From contig CAVZBW010000005.1 of NCBI GenBank assembly GCA_963773635.1, positions 2,418,001-2,482,000 on the forward strand: a stretch of 64,000 nucleotides of DNA, given 5' to 3'. This DNA is from CAVZBW01 sp963773635 (lineage in GTDB: Bacteria > Actinomycetota > Acidimicrobiia > Acidimicrobiales > RAAP-2). Both the position numbers and the translations under genes were made by a program. This document shows positions 1-9,116 of the stretch, in pieces. Position 1 is the first letter of the stretch, and each line of letters opens with the position of its first letter. Under the pieces are notes generated by a model. The model was not told the DNA's origin. It saw only the letters and a list, made by a program, of their open reading frames with translations, and searched no databases.

Positions 1-178
1 TGCCGCAACCGACGTCGAGAACGACCTCACCCGCACGGACGTCGCAGAGGTCCATGACCCAGTGGTGTAGGGAGAACGGCGGCTCACGCCGACTGATGTG
101 CCACAGCCGTTGCCGGGCCTCGAGGTTGGTGGACGTGGCGTACTGGTCGGCAATGGGGCGACCGGGCGAATCGGTCAC
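1..178 (-). CDS. SAM-dependent methyltransferase, N-terminal part (runs off left edge)
   Basis: The minus strand reads from a GTG at 178 for 59 codons to the window edge without a stop. The last residues visible are VVLDVGCG, the glycine-rich motif I of class I SAM methyltransferases, preceded by a helical region (LWHISRREPPFSLHHWVMD) that normally precedes motif I in small-molecule or ubiquinone-type methyltransferases. The rest, including motifs II-III and the acceptor-binding part, lies outside the window, so the substrate cannot be guessed. It is transcribed away from the next methyltransferase, so 179-345 is a divergent promoter region. Confidence 0.7.
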   Translation of the reverse strand, partial: MTDSPGRPIADQYATSTNLEARQRLWHISRREPPFSLHHWVMDLCDVRAGEVVLDVGCG

Positions 179-345
179 CGATGTTTCGCTCCCACATATC
201 GATCACGGCCCGCCATCGGACTCTCGACGACAGCGGCGGCGTGGTCTACGTCGCGAAACGCTGCTACGTACTCGTCTGGGCTGGACAGCTTGAGCTGATG
301 GTGGCCCGGACGGTGGACGGAGCTCGGAACTGAGATCGCTACTGG

Positions 346-1122
346 ATGGAAGATGCCCAAACCTATTCCTTCCCGGATCCCGGGATTGGAAGGCTTCGCC
401 CTGCCAATCGCCGAGCGGATGTGCCACGACTCGAGGAACCAACCTTGAATCGTTGGAATCGGTCCTCCACACTCTCCGACGTGGACCCCTTCTCCCCCGA
501 TGCGGTGCGGGCTGCTTACGACTCCGCCGCTTCTGATTACGTGGCCGCCTTCCGAGAGGACCTGGCACAGCTTCCGATCGACCGTGCGATGCTCAGAGCT
601 GCCGCGGATTCGGTGCGTCCGGACGAGCTCGCCCTGGACCTCGGTTGCGGTCCGGGCACGGTGGGTTCGTTCCTCGCCACTCTCGGAGTTGAGATTGTTG
701 GCTTGGACCTCTCGGCTCGAATGATGGCCGCCGGTCAGATCAGCGGCCGAGATCTCCGATTCACTCAGGGCGACATGCGCCGACTCCCGTTCCGCAATGG
801 AGCGTTCGCCTTGGTTGTTGCGTACTACTCAATCCATCACGTGGAGCGCGGCGTGGTCGGCGAAGTACTCGAGGAGATCGCAAGGGTCCTAATCTCTGGG
901 GGCGCATTTCTGCTCGCGACGCACCTCGGCGACGGGGACGTCTACGTCGAGGAGTTCCTTGGCCACCAAATCGAAACCGTCGGAGGTGTCCTGTACCGAC
1001 GCGAGGACCTCCTCGGCATGCTCGGAGGGGCGGGCTTCGCTGTGGAACGAGAACAGGAGCGGGGTCCGATACTTCATGAGTACGAGTCGCAGAGGATCTA
1101 CCTGCTGAGTCACAGACGATGA
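346..1122 (+). CDS. class I SAM-dependent methyltransferase
   Basis: The 258-residue product has the class I methyltransferase signature: motif I LALDLGCGPGTVGS around residues 96-109, the acidic end of beta-2 in VEIVGLDLS, and the post-II motif RFTQGDMRRLPF, followed by AFALVVAYYSIHHV. The fold is that of UbiE/Methyltransf_11 enzymes transferring a methyl group from SAM to a small molecule in the cytosol. The acceptor is unknown. The N terminus is uncertain: the first 45 residues look non-homologous, and GTG 481 (VDPFSPDAVRAAYDSAA) is an attractive later start, but no clear ribosome site decides this. A second methyltransferase is encoded divergently at the left edge. Confidence 0.8.
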   Translation: MEDAQTYSFPDPGIGRLRPANRRADVPRLEEPTLNRWNRSSTLSDVDPFSPDAVRAAYDSAASDYVAAFREDLAQLPIDRAMLRAAADSVRPDELALDLGCGPGTVGSFLATLGVEIVGLDLSARMMAAGQISGRDLRFTQGDMRRLPFRNGAFALVVAYYSIHHVERGVVGEVLEEIARVLISGGAFLLATHLGDGDVYVEEFLGHQIETVGGVLYRREDLLGMLGGAGFAVEREQERGPILHEYESQRIYLLSHRR

Positions 1123-1183
1123 CCCACCGACTCCTCAGAATCTCCATGTTGTCCGAGATGGGCATGGTTCGTTTGAGACGTTG

Positions 1184-2230
1184 CTAGCTGCCTCCTTTGA
1201 GCGAGAGCAGGCGCTCCCCGTCCGCCGACAAGCGATCTCGGCCGCCGTGCTGATCTGACCGTGCCAGCCCCTGAGCGTCAAGCGCATGCTCGCACCGGGC
1301 GATATAGGCCAGGTTCCAGGCGGCCGCGCCCCCCACGGCCCGCCATTGGTCGACCGACAGCTGTCTGTCCGAAGCCTGTTCGTAGTCGGATACGTAGGCA
1401 GCCACTGTGTCAGCGTCGGGAAATATTGATCCACCTGGCTCAGATGTGACGGACCAGGTGAGAGCAGCCTGGCCGACCGCGACGCTCTCGGACACGAGTG
1501 CGATGCTGTCCCAGTCGTACGCAGCGACCAACTCGCCTTGCTCGACACGGACGTTGCGGGCGGCCCAATCCGTGTGGGCGAGGACAGCCGGGCCGACGTC
1601 GGCATCGCGGATCTCCTTGGCACGTCGGGCCATCTCGTCGATCCAGTCTGCTCCGTTCGCTGTCGCTTCGAAGTCGAAGAGCGGGGAATGGGGCTTCGGG
1701 TAGAGAGCCGAACCATCAGCACGAAGGGGGTGCTCTCGCAGTGCATCGGGTGCCATCTCTCGGCAAAGCCTGATCTGGTCGGCAAGGCCGCCCGCAGACG
1801 CCCGGCGGTCGTCGGCTCCCGCCAGAGCTCGCATGCCAGGGTCAGCGAGGAGGGACTCCGCCATGACCGGGCTGGCAACGTCTTGGGTCAAGGGTCGCGG
1901 AGAAAGCATGGGCCGCGGACAGGAAAACCCGACCTCAACGAGGTGTCGCTGGACAACCTGGACGGCGGCAAGAAAGGAAGCGGTCCAACGTTCCTGGTAC
2001 ACCTTGAGCACAACCCGTCGGCCGTCGGCCAGGCAAAGCCCGAACACCGCTCCCGCCGATCCACGGTAGAAGAGGGCCTCGACCGGCGCGAGACCGAAAT
2101 GTACTACGCAAAAGCGCGTAACCAGCGCCTCTATCGCGACAGGTTCGACGGTCCCAAAGACCTCCTGCTCGATGGCGGACGTTCCCCAGCGTTCGAGCTC
2201 CGCCCTCAGGCAATCGGCGACGCCGCTCAT
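1184..2230 (-). CDS. aminoglycoside phosphotransferase (APH)-family protein
   Basis: The 348-residue protein has the kinase-like APH fold. A nucleotide-binding lobe contains RRVVLKVYQ (likely ATP-anchoring lysine). The Brenner catalytic motif is HTDWAARNVR (catalytic Asp, metal Asn), followed by AYDWDS, the second metal-binding acidic motif. APH-family enzymes transfer phosphate from ATP or GTP to aminoglycosides, homoserine, choline, macrolides or sugars. Nothing here fixes the substrate, and the gene has no co-directional partner within 120 bp. Resistance should not be assumed. The start ATG at 2230 gives a normal family length. Confidence 0.8.
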   Translation of the reverse strand: MSGVADCLRAELERWGTSAIEQEVFGTVEPVAIEALVTRFCVVHFGLAPVEALFYRGSAGAVFGLCLADGRRVVLKVYQERWTASFLAAVQVVQRHLVEVGFSCPRPMLSPRPLTQDVASPVMAESLLADPGMRALAGADDRRASAGGLADQIRLCREMAPDALREHPLRADGSALYPKPHSPLFDFEATANGADWIDEMARRAKEIRDADVGPAVLAHTDWAARNVRVEQGELVAAYDWDSIALVSESVAVGQAALTWSVTSEPGGSIFPDADTVAAYVSDYEQASDRQLSVDQWRAVGGAAAWNLAYIARCEHALDAQGLARSDQHGGRDRLSADGERLLSLKGGS

Positions 2231-2359
2231 GCCTCATCATGGCTCACGCCTCCTTCGCCCCGATCTGGGCCAGTGACTGGCGGTCCCACAAGAACCTTGG
2301 CTCACCCGGCGTCATGCCGGCTCGGGATGAGGTAGCCGCGAGATCACCCTGGAGTTGGG

Positions 2360-4795
2360 TCATCGCGGAGCGAGACGGTCGCCGATGATCGCCTTGCTGC
2401 GAAGTGAGGCCAGCTCGTGGTCGGTGAGACCGAGGAGCCCACGCAAGACCTCTTGGTTGTGTTGGCCGAGTAGGGGAGCCGGTCGTCGGTACCACCGGTC
2501 CGGTCCGCCTGAGAGCCGCATGGGCCACCCCGGGTACCGATACGTCCCGACGACGGGGTGGGACACCTCCTCCCAGAAGCCTCTGGAGATCATCTGGGGT
2601 TCCTGGTCGATCTCGTAGGCCGAGGCCACCGCCTCGGCGGGCACCCCGGCACGTCGCAGTTCGCCCAGTGCCTCGGCCAGGGTCTGGCCCGCCGACCACC
2701 TGGCCACCGCACTGTCGATGCGGTCGTGGGCGGCGTGGCGCCCGGGGGCCCGGGCCAGACTGACGTCGTCGGCCAGCTCGGCTATGCCGAGGATCTGGCA
2801 CAGTGCTTGCCATTGGTCGTCGGTGCCCACGGCGAGCGCGAGCCAGGCGTGATCGACAGTCGAATAGACGCCTTGCGGCGCGGCCGCGGATCCCCGGTTA
2901 CCTTGGCGTTCCATCCGGTATCCATAGGCGGCGTGTTCGAGCGTCTGCTCGACCGAGACGTTGACGGCCAGGTCGAGCATGGCCAGCTCGACCTGTTGAC
3001 CCTCCCCGGTTCGTCGCCGTTCCTCCAGCGCAGCCAGGACCGCGAAGGCGGCGTGCACGCCGGTGAGCGGATCGCAGAGGCCCGGGAGCTCGGGGGGACC
3101 GTCGGAGCGACCCGTGGTCCAGGCGATGCCCGAGGCCTGCTCCATGGTCGAGGCGAATGCCGGCCGGTCCCGCCATGGGCCCTCGAGTCCCCAGCCCGGC
3201 ATCCGCAGCATGACGATGTCCCGCCGTACCTCTCGAAGAGTCTCGTAGGTGAGGCCGAAGTTCTCCATGACTCGAGGGGTGAAGTTCTCTACCACCACAT
3301 CGGCGATGGCCGCGAGCCGCAGGAACAGGTCCCGGCCTTCGGTGCGCGACAGGTCGAGAGTGACGCCCCGCTTGTTGAGGTTGATGGCGTTGAAAAGAGA
3401 GCCCTGCTCGTACCACTGCTCGGTCGTCGGCGGGACGCTCACACTGAAGCGCATCGGGTCGGGGCGTTGGACCGATTCGATCTTTATGACATCGGCGCCC
3501 AGCGTTGCCAGGTACTGGGTGCCAAACGGTCCTGCCCAGAAGGCGGTGAGGTCCAAGATCCGCACGCCCTCGAGCGGGAGCTCGACGGCGTCAGTCTTGG
3601 GACGCTGTGCGGGCCGGCTCGTCAGAGTCCCGGCAATGGGCGTCCGATCGTGGGCCCCCAGGCTGGGGGCGGCCTCGGGTGGCTGCGGTTTCGTCCGGTT
3701 GCTACGAAATGGGGGTCGGGGATCGGGAAACTCTCCCCGGGGATTCGGCCGAAACAGCCGGCGAGCTACTACTTGGGGCAAGCTGGACACTGAAGCGCCG
3801 CTCGATACGGGCGCCGCGGGCACTCGGAAGGCGGCTGCCCGCTCGAGGATCTCGGCTTGGGTGCGGCCGAGGAACCAGGGGCCGATCTCCGCTCTGACCG
3901 TGGCCAGCTCACGCTGTCGGACCTTCTGATCGTTCCATTCGGGGCGCGTCGCTACGAGATCGGTGCGCTCGATCATGGCCAGCACGTCGTGCCACTGCTG
4001 CACGGTGATGGTGGCGAGCCCCACATAGCCGTCCTTGCACGCCTCGATGCCGGGCACCATCAGGAAGCTGGCGGTGCGCGATCCTCCGGGGAAGCTGGCA
4101 AAGAGCGTCGGATAGCTGAGAAAGGTGACCGCCAGACACTCGAAGGTCGAGACGTCCACCCGTTCGCCGTGGCCGGTCCGGTGCGTACGGGCCCGGGCCG
4201 CCAGCGCTCCCGTCGCCGCGTAGGCGCCCGCCGCCCACTCGCCCAGGCGTCCACCGACCGCAAGGGGAGCGACCCCTTCGCCGTGGACGTCGAGCGCTCC
4301 TACGGCGGCTTGGAGTAGGAACTCGCTACGTGTGTCCCCGCAGCGCGGCCCCGCCTGGCCAAAAGGGGTGATCGACACAACCGTCAGTCCGCGATTGGCC
4401 TCCCAAAGTCGCTGGGGGCCCAGGCCGAGGTCGGCGAGCATGCCCGTTCGATAACTCTCGACCAGGACGTCGGCGGACGCTACGAGGTGGAGGATCCGCT
4501 CCCGACCGGCGTCGCTGTCGAGGTCGACCACCACACTGCGCTGACCGCCGGCCAGGTGGCGAAACAACACCCCGTCGGCGTCGCCGTCGGAGCCGACCGA
4601 GCCCGAGGTCGACCACCGGCGCAGCGGATGTCCGCCGGGCGGTTCCACCTTGGTGACCTGCGCGCCGGCGCCATGCAACAGCTTTGCGCAATAGGACCCG
4701 GCGACTCCATCGGAAAGATCGAGCACGTGGACGCCGCTCAAGGCGGCCAGCGGGCCGTCTCCTGTGCTAGCGCTCGCCGTTGAGGTACCGGTCAA
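2360..4795 (-). CDS. tandem (double-domain) CaiB/BaiF family III CoA-transferase
   Basis: The 811-residue protein contains two complete-looking family III CoA-transferase halves. The first begins LSGVHVLDLSDGVAGSYCAK (about residues 18-360). The second begins LEGVRILDLTAFWAGPFGTQ (about 395-800). A Pro/Arg-rich linker joins them. Single family members are about 400 residues and form interlocked dimers, so this is a fused dimer. Such enzymes move CoA between carboxylic acids. The gene starts inside the 3' end of the Rieske oxygenase gene (29-bp overlap) and is the last gene of the leftward catabolic operon, so it probably activates an acid made by the oxidative enzymes. In the first half the usual catalytic aspartate region reads RSEFLLQAAVGALDVHG and looks divergent. 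Confidence 0.85.
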   Translation of the reverse strand: MTGTSTASASTGDGPLAALSGVHVLDLSDGVAGSYCAKLLHGAGAQVTKVEPPGGHPLRRWSTSGSVGSDGDADGVLFRHLAGGQRSVVVDLDSDAGRERILHLVASADVLVESYRTGMLADLGLGPQRLWEANRGLTVVSITPFGQAGPRCGDTRSEFLLQAAVGALDVHGEGVAPLAVGGRLGEWAAGAYAATGALAARARTHRTGHGERVDVSTFECLAVTFLSYPTLFASFPGGSRTASFLMVPGIEACKDGYVGLATITVQQWHDVLAMIERTDLVATRPEWNDQKVRQRELATVRAEIGPWFLGRTQAEILERAAAFRVPAAPVSSGASVSSLPQVVARRLFRPNPRGEFPDPRPPFRSNRTKPQPPEAAPSLGAHDRTPIAGTLTSRPAQRPKTDAVELPLEGVRILDLTAFWAGPFGTQYLATLGADVIKIESVQRPDPMRFSVSVPPTTEQWYEQGSLFNAINLNKRGVTLDLSRTEGRDLFLRLAAIADVVVENFTPRVMENFGLTYETLREVRRDIVMLRMPGWGLEGPWRDRPAFASTMEQASGIAWTTGRSDGPPELPGLCDPLTGVHAAFAVLAALEERRRTGEGQQVELAMLDLAVNVSVEQTLEHAAYGYRMERQGNRGSAAAPQGVYSTVDHAWLALAVGTDDQWQALCQILGIAELADDVSLARAPGRHAAHDRIDSAVARWSAGQTLAEALGELRRAGVPAEAVASAYEIDQEPQMISRGFWEEVSHPVVGTYRYPGWPMRLSGGPDRWYRRPAPLLGQHNQEVLRGLLGLTDHELASLRSKAIIGDRLAPR

Positions 4796-6104
4796 TGACC
4801 TGCTCGTGGTGGATCACGTTTACCTCCTGGACCGGGTTGAGGAGGGCCCGTTGGTAACCACGGGACTTCATGCCGGTGGTGATCTCGACCAGGTTGCCGA
4901 AGTCCTGGTTGTTGATCTCCCCCCAGTCCTTGGTTCGCCAGTCTCCGTAGAACTTGCGGTCGAGGGGGGGCGCCCCACCGCCCTTGGGAATCCACTCTAA
5001 GGCCCAGTAGTCGAGGATGCAGCGGTCGGGATCGAGCCCGTTCGGGCGGGCCCGGTAGAGGGTGGCGTTGCCGTGCACGATCGGCCCGACGAGGTTCGGG
5101 AAGAGATGAATCGTTCCGTTGCGCAGGATCTCGTTGTCGGTGAGCCCGTCGAAGTCGTATCGGTCCCGCATGGCCTGCACCCTGATCTCGTTGAACACCT
5201 GGACTGCCGTCTTGCCCTCGGGCGGTCCGTTCTTGAGCAACTCGTCGAGGCGCTGGCGGTCCTCACGGGTGAAGAGGCCCCGCACGGCGTCGATCCGGTC
5301 GGAGAGGAGCTCTACCTCGTCGTAGTCCTCCGGGGTCAACCCGAGCCGGGGACTCGGTCGCATCTCCTGGCGAAACTCTTTCTCGCCGTACCAGCTGTGG
5401 GGGCCGAACTGTTCGTAGGTGAAGCGGGTGTCGTCATACCAGGTCAGCATCTGGGGGTGCAGACCCTGAGGATGGTAGGCCTCGTTGAAAGCGTCCACCG
5501 CGGTCTTCCAGTTGCAGTCGAAGAGAATGGTCCGATACGAGCGGAAGCGGAGGTCCTCGAAGCGGTAGGAAGACAAGCGTTCCGGTGCCTCGCCCAAGAA
5601 GGCCTCAAAGCTCTCGCAGTTCGGATCCATGTTGACGAACACGAATCCGCCCCAACGGCCCACCTGGACCTCGCCCAGCCGGACATCGTCGTCGGTGAGC
5701 GCGGCAGGGTAGTTGTGGCGATCGACCACCTCTTTGACATCGCCGTCGAGGTTCCAACGCCAGGCGTGGTAGCGACAGCGAATCTCGGCGGTGGCGAAGT
5801 TCCCGGTTCCCGACGCCAGGCGGGTCCCACGGTGGGTGCAGGCGTTGAAGAAGGCGGTGATGGTGTCGGGCCGGCTCCGCACGACGAGAATCGACTGGTC
5901 GCCGATCGTGTACTCCAAGAAGTCGCCTGGGTTCGCGATCTCCTCCTCCCGGCAGGCCACCTGCCACACTCGCGGCCACAGCCTCTCCATCTCGAGGTCG
6001 AAGAAGTCCCGTGAGGTGTAACGCGACCCCGGGACCACGACCATGCCCCGGAACTCGCTCAGGGCAAACTTCTCTGGCAGTGCGACAGCACCCGCATGTT
6101 CCAT
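4767..6104 (-). CDS. aromatic-ring-hydroxylating (Rieske) oxygenase alpha subunit
   Basis: The product is about 445 residues. The N-terminal Rieske domain has the CTHRG and CRYHAW pair (CxH...CxxH) that binds the [2Fe-2S] cluster. The C-terminal catalytic domain has NEAYHPQGLHPQ, supplying two His ligands of the mononuclear Fe(II). Members hydroxylate aromatic or other hydrophobic compounds using electrons from a ferredoxin/reductase chain; no beta subunit or reductase gene is adjacent. I prefer the ATG at 6104 (AGGAG eight bases upstream) over the in-frame GTG at 6122. The ATG overlaps the stop of a 9-codon open frame that has its own AGGAGG. The neighbours point to stepwise oxidation of a larger substrate. 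Confidence 0.88.
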   Translation of the reverse strand: MEHAGAVALPEKFALSEFRGMVVVPGSRYTSRDFFDLEMERLWPRVWQVACREEEIANPGDFLEYTIGDQSILVVRSRPDTITAFFNACTHRGTRLASGTGNFATAEIRCRYHAWRWNLDGDVKEVVDRHNYPAALTDDDVRLGEVQVGRWGGFVFVNMDPNCESFEAFLGEAPERLSSYRFEDLRFRSYRTILFDCNWKTAVDAFNEAYHPQGLHPQMLTWYDDTRFTYEQFGPHSWYGEKEFRQEMRPSPRLGLTPEDYDEVELLSDRIDAVRGLFTREDRQRLDELLKNGPPEGKTAVQVFNEIRVQAMRDRYDFDGLTDNEILRNGTIHLFPNLVGPIVHGNATLYRARPNGLDPDRCILDYWALEWIPKGGGAPPLDRKFYGDWRTKDWGEINNQDFGNLVEITTGMKSRGYQRALLNPVQEVNVIHHEQVIDRYLNGER

Positions 6105-6133
6105 CACAGCGCTCCTCTGCACACGTTCATCAT
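6104..6133 (-). CDS. possible 9-codon leader ORF before the Rieske oxygenase gene
   Basis: On the minus strand a strong AGGAGG (6142-6137) precedes ATGATG at 6133/6130, opening a tiny frame MMNVCRGAL whose TGA shares one base with the oxygenase ATG (TGATG). The arrangement suits translational coupling or a leader peptide. It could be chance, because the second ribosome site inside it could serve the oxygenase alone. Confidence 0.3.
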   Translation of the reverse strand: MMNVCRGAL

Positions 6134-6232
6134 GTTCCTCCTGGCTCCCTCATCTCGAGTGTGGTTGCCCCCTTGGTCCGACACGACATGAACGTGCCGT
6201 GCACGGCCGGCAGATGGTCGATCGAACCTCGT

Positions 6233-7435
6233 TCACCGGCCCCATCGCAGGAGCAGTCGGCTCGGACCGCGGATCTGTCCGGGCTTCCATCTCACCGGGT
6301 CGTCGCCCTCGAGTCGGAAGTCGGGGATGGCCCGGAGGAACTCTTCGAGACCGACCCGAAGCTCCATCCTGGCCAGGTGTGCCCCGATGCACCGGTGTAC
6401 CCCGGCGCCGAAAGCGAGGTGCCGGTTGGGGGCCCGATCAAGCTGCAAGGTGTAGGGCTCCGGAAAGGCCTTCTCGTCGAGATTAGCGGCGGGGAAGGGA
6501 AGCAGCACGTGCTCGTCTCCGGGGATGATCTGGCCGTCGATCGAGACGTCCTTGGTCGCTATCCGTACGACCGACACGGGGGCGAAGCGCCGCAGCAGCT
6601 CCTCGACGGCGCTCGGCCAGAGGGCCGGGTCGTCGATCAGGCGCCCCCGAGCTTCGGGGTGCTGGGCTAGCCACCACAAGGCTGTCCCGAGCATGCACCA
6701 CGTGGTGTCGATGCCGGCCACGAGGAGAAGCGATGCCACTCCCAGCTGATCCACCGTGGAAATGGGCTCGCCCTCGACCCCGGCGCTGACCAAGAAGGTG
6801 GCGAGATCGTCCTTCGGCCGCCTGCGCCGCTCCTCGATCAGCCGAGCGAAGTAGTCGCGGATTTCCACGTTGGCGGTCGCCGACACCTGGGGATCGGGTC
6901 CCCCTGAGACAATGAGATCGGTCCAGTTGGTAAACAGCGCTTCGTGGCGCGGTTCGACACCGAGGATGTGGGACAGCACGGCGATCGGCACGTGCTTGGC
7001 GAAGTCTTGGGCGACGTCGCAGTGGCCCTGTTCTGCGAAGGTCTCAATCAGCCCAGCTGCCACCGCCCGACTGATGGGCTCAAGCTTTTGCGTGCGGCCC
7101 GGCGAGAAGTAGGGCAGCAGTACCCGACGGAACGCGGTATGCCGAGGAGGATCAAGGTCAAGGGGTGGCGAGCTCGGCATGACGCCTGGATCGGGGACCG
7201 AGATGGATCGAGAAGAGAAGGTCTCGTGATCTCTGGCCGCCGCCTCGATGTCCTCGTAGCGGGAAAGAACGAAGAAGCCTCCGTAGGCGTCGGAGTGGGC
7301 GATGGGGCACTGTTCGCGCAGGCCGTCATAGACCGGGAAGGGGTCCTCGGCGAGCTCGGGATCCCAGTGGTCGAATTCCTGCACCAACCTTGCCGTAGAT
7401 GCTGCTTCGGGTGCGCTTCGTCCGTCTGGGGTCAT
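6233..7435 (-). CDS. cytochrome P450
   Basis: The 400-residue P450 shows all the hallmarks: I-helix LLVAGIDTTWC (acid/alcohol pair for O2 activation, here AGIDT), K-helix EELLRR (ExxR), and the heme loop FGAGVHRCIGAHLAR with the cysteine thiolate ligand. It is a soluble bacterial class that takes electrons from a ferredoxin; a 2Fe-2S ferredoxin is encoded 3.6 kb away on the other strand. The ATG at 7435 overlaps the upstream alcohol dehydrogenase stop (ATGA), showing translational coupling, and gives the usual length. The frame stays open further upstream but that part is non-homologous. Its product is probably the alcohol oxidised by the upstream dehydrogenase. The substrate is unknown. Confidence 0.92.
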   Translation of the reverse strand: MTPDGRSAPEAASTARLVQEFDHWDPELAEDPFPVYDGLREQCPIAHSDAYGGFFVLSRYEDIEAAARDHETFSSRSISVPDPGVMPSSPPLDLDPPRHTAFRRVLLPYFSPGRTQKLEPISRAVAAGLIETFAEQGHCDVAQDFAKHVPIAVLSHILGVEPRHEALFTNWTDLIVSGGPDPQVSATANVEIRDYFARLIEERRRRPKDDLATFLVSAGVEGEPISTVDQLGVASLLLVAGIDTTWCMLGTALWWLAQHPEARGRLIDDPALWPSAVEELLRRFAPVSVVRIATKDVSIDGQIIPGDEHVLLPFPAANLDEKAFPEPYTLQLDRAPNRHLAFGAGVHRCIGAHLARMELRVGLEEFLRAIPDFRLEGDDPVRWKPGQIRGPSRLLLRWGR

Positions 7436-8559
7436 GGTTGCTCCCCTCCGTCGTGGACGAGTACTCCGCGCACGTTGCGTCCGGCGTGCATGTCGGCGTA
7501 GCCGTCGTTGATCTGGTCCAACGAGTACGTCCGGGTGACGAGCTCGTCGAGGCGGAGTCGGCCCTGACGGTACAGCTCGAGCAGGAGGGCAATGTCCTTT
7601 GACGGGCTCATCGCTCCGAACAGCGAGCCTTGGATTCGCTTTTGGAAGAGGGTCAGCATGGTGGGGGAAACCGGGATACCCACCTCGGCCGTTCTCCCCA
7701 CCCCGGTCACCACGCAGGTGCCGCCCTTTCGGACGGCGTCGACCCCTTGGGCTACGTGATCCCCGTCGGTCACGCCGACGGCGATGACGCACGAGTCCGC
7801 TCCCTGCCCTTTCGTCAGTGGGCCGACGATGTCACACGCTGCATTCATCGTGGCCACCGCATGGGTGGCCCCGAGTTTCAGCGCCGTGGTGCGCTTCAGC
7901 TCGACCGGGTCGACCGCCACGATGACCGATGCGCCGCAATGGGCCGCCCCTTGGACGGCGTTGACGCCGATGCCTCCGACACCCAGCACGATGACCACGT
8001 CCCCCGGGCGGACCTCGGCAGAGTTGACCGCCGACCCCCAGCCCGTGCCGACCCCGCATCCACACAGGCAGGCGGTCTCGAGCGGCACATCGTCGGGACA
8101 CCGGATGGCAGACAGCGTCGAGATCGTGGAGAACTGGCTGAATGTCGAGATGCCCGACATCTGGGCGATGGGCTTGCCGTCAAGCCGCAAGCGCCAACTG
8201 CCATCGGGGCGCTGTCCGGTCAGGGTGTGCATCCCCGAGTCACAGAGGTTTTGCCAGCCCGACGCGCACCAGCGGCAGCGCCCGCAGGAGGGCAAGAAGG
8301 CCGTCACGATCCGGTCACCGACCTCCCAACCGACGGTGTCAGGCCCCACCTCTTCGACTATCCCAGCGCCTTCGTGACCACCAGCCATGGGGTACATGTG
8401 GGCCTGCATGTCGCCCGTGGCGAGGTGATCGTCGCTATGGCAGAGTCCCGAGGCGACCATGCGGACGAGCAGCTCACCGCGCTGAGGACCGTCGAGATCG
8501 AGTTCGACCACCTCCCACTTGCCGGGCGACTCCTTGATCACTGCACCCTTGGTTTGCAT
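7432..8559 (-). CDS. zinc-dependent alcohol dehydrogenase, NDMA-dependent type
   Basis: This is a 375-residue medium-chain dehydrogenase. Visible features are the catalytic-zinc motifs GLCHSDDH and GGHEGAG, the structural-zinc lobe CGRCRWC...NLC, and the Rossmann motif VLGVGGIGVNA. The start (MQTKGAVIKESPGKWEVVELDL) and the zinc lobe resemble the actinobacterial family with tightly bound NAD assayed with N,N-dimethyl-4-nitrosoaniline; this subtype is inferred from memory of the family. It oxidises a primary or secondary alcohol to aldehyde or ketone. It is coupled to the downstream P450 gene by a 4-bp ATGA overlap, so the two probably act in sequence. Confidence 0.88.
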   Translation of the reverse strand: MQTKGAVIKESPGKWEVVELDLDGPQRGELLVRMVASGLCHSDDHLATGDMQAHMYPMAGGHEGAGIVEEVGPDTVGWEVGDRIVTAFLPSCGRCRWCASGWQNLCDSGMHTLTGQRPDGSWRLRLDGKPIAQMSGISTFSQFSTISTLSAIRCPDDVPLETACLCGCGVGTGWGSAVNSAEVRPGDVVIVLGVGGIGVNAVQGAAHCGASVIVAVDPVELKRTTALKLGATHAVATMNAACDIVGPLTKGQGADSCVIAVGVTDGDHVAQGVDAVRKGGTCVVTGVGRTAEVGIPVSPTMLTLFQKRIQGSLFGAMSPSKDIALLLELYRQGRLRLDELVTRTYSLDQINDGYADMHAGRNVRGVLVHDGGEQP

Positions 8560-8600
8560 CCTTCGGGCTCCGTCCTCCGCTGGTTCCCGGCGACTCCGAC

Positions 8601-9104
8601 TCAGCGCTCCGCGGCCCGGCGGGTCTCCATGCCCATCCGAATGCCTCGCTCGATCACTTTGTCGTTGTTGGTCGAGATCATCCGATGGATCGGGCCTTCG
8701 AGGAACGGTCGCAGTAGCGCATTGGTGATCCCATAGGACTCGTAAAAGTGAACACGCGTGCGCCCATCGCCGAGGTCCTCGAGCCATTGGCGGCCTTCGG
8801 CTACCGCAAAGGGGGGCTTTGTGACGGCCCGGTAGCGCCAGGACTGATTTGGAACGACGTCGGTGACGAGCTCCCAGGACTCGGCGATCCCGCCAGAGAG
8901 AAGGTACCGCGGCACCGGATAGCGGCAGTGGCGGACGAGGCCGTCGTGGACAGCATCACCCGGGTGGAGGATTTCGATCCACACGTTGTCCCTCTCGATG
9001 ACGAAGGGCTCCGACAACCGCTGCGCCGGGATCGAGCCGAACCAGAGGCTCCACACCTGCGCTGGAGAGCCCTCTACGACGAAAGAGTTCTGGTGTTCCT
9101 GCAC
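8601..9104 (-). CDS. SRPBCC-fold (polyketide cyclase/START-like) protein
   Basis: The 167-residue protein matches the SRPBCC pattern: an opening beta strand with VEGSPAQVWSLWF, a central IAESWELVTDVVPNQSWRYRAV, and a C-terminal long helix (NALLRPFLEGPIHRMISTNND). These helix-grip proteins bind hydrophobic ligands in a deep cavity and act as carriers, cyclases or hydrolases. It sits between the DapB-like dehydrogenase gene (12 bp upstream) and the alcohol dehydrogenase gene (41 bp downstream), in one transcription unit. A role in holding or converting the hydrophobic pathway intermediate is inferred from context only. Confidence 0.8.
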   Translation of the reverse strand: MQEHQNSFVVEGSPAQVWSLWFGSIPAQRLSEPFVIERDNVWIEILHPGDAVHDGLVRHCRYPVPRYLLSGGIAESWELVTDVVPNQSWRYRAVTKPPFAVAEGRQWLEDLGDGRTRVHFYESYGITNALLRPFLEGPIHRMISTNNDKVIERGIRMGMETRRAAER

Positions 9105-9116
9105 GTCTGCCCCCTG

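Noticed and set aside
2558..3793. 411-codon open frame opposite the double CoA-transferase
   Set aside because: Antisense artefact; no start signal or domain.
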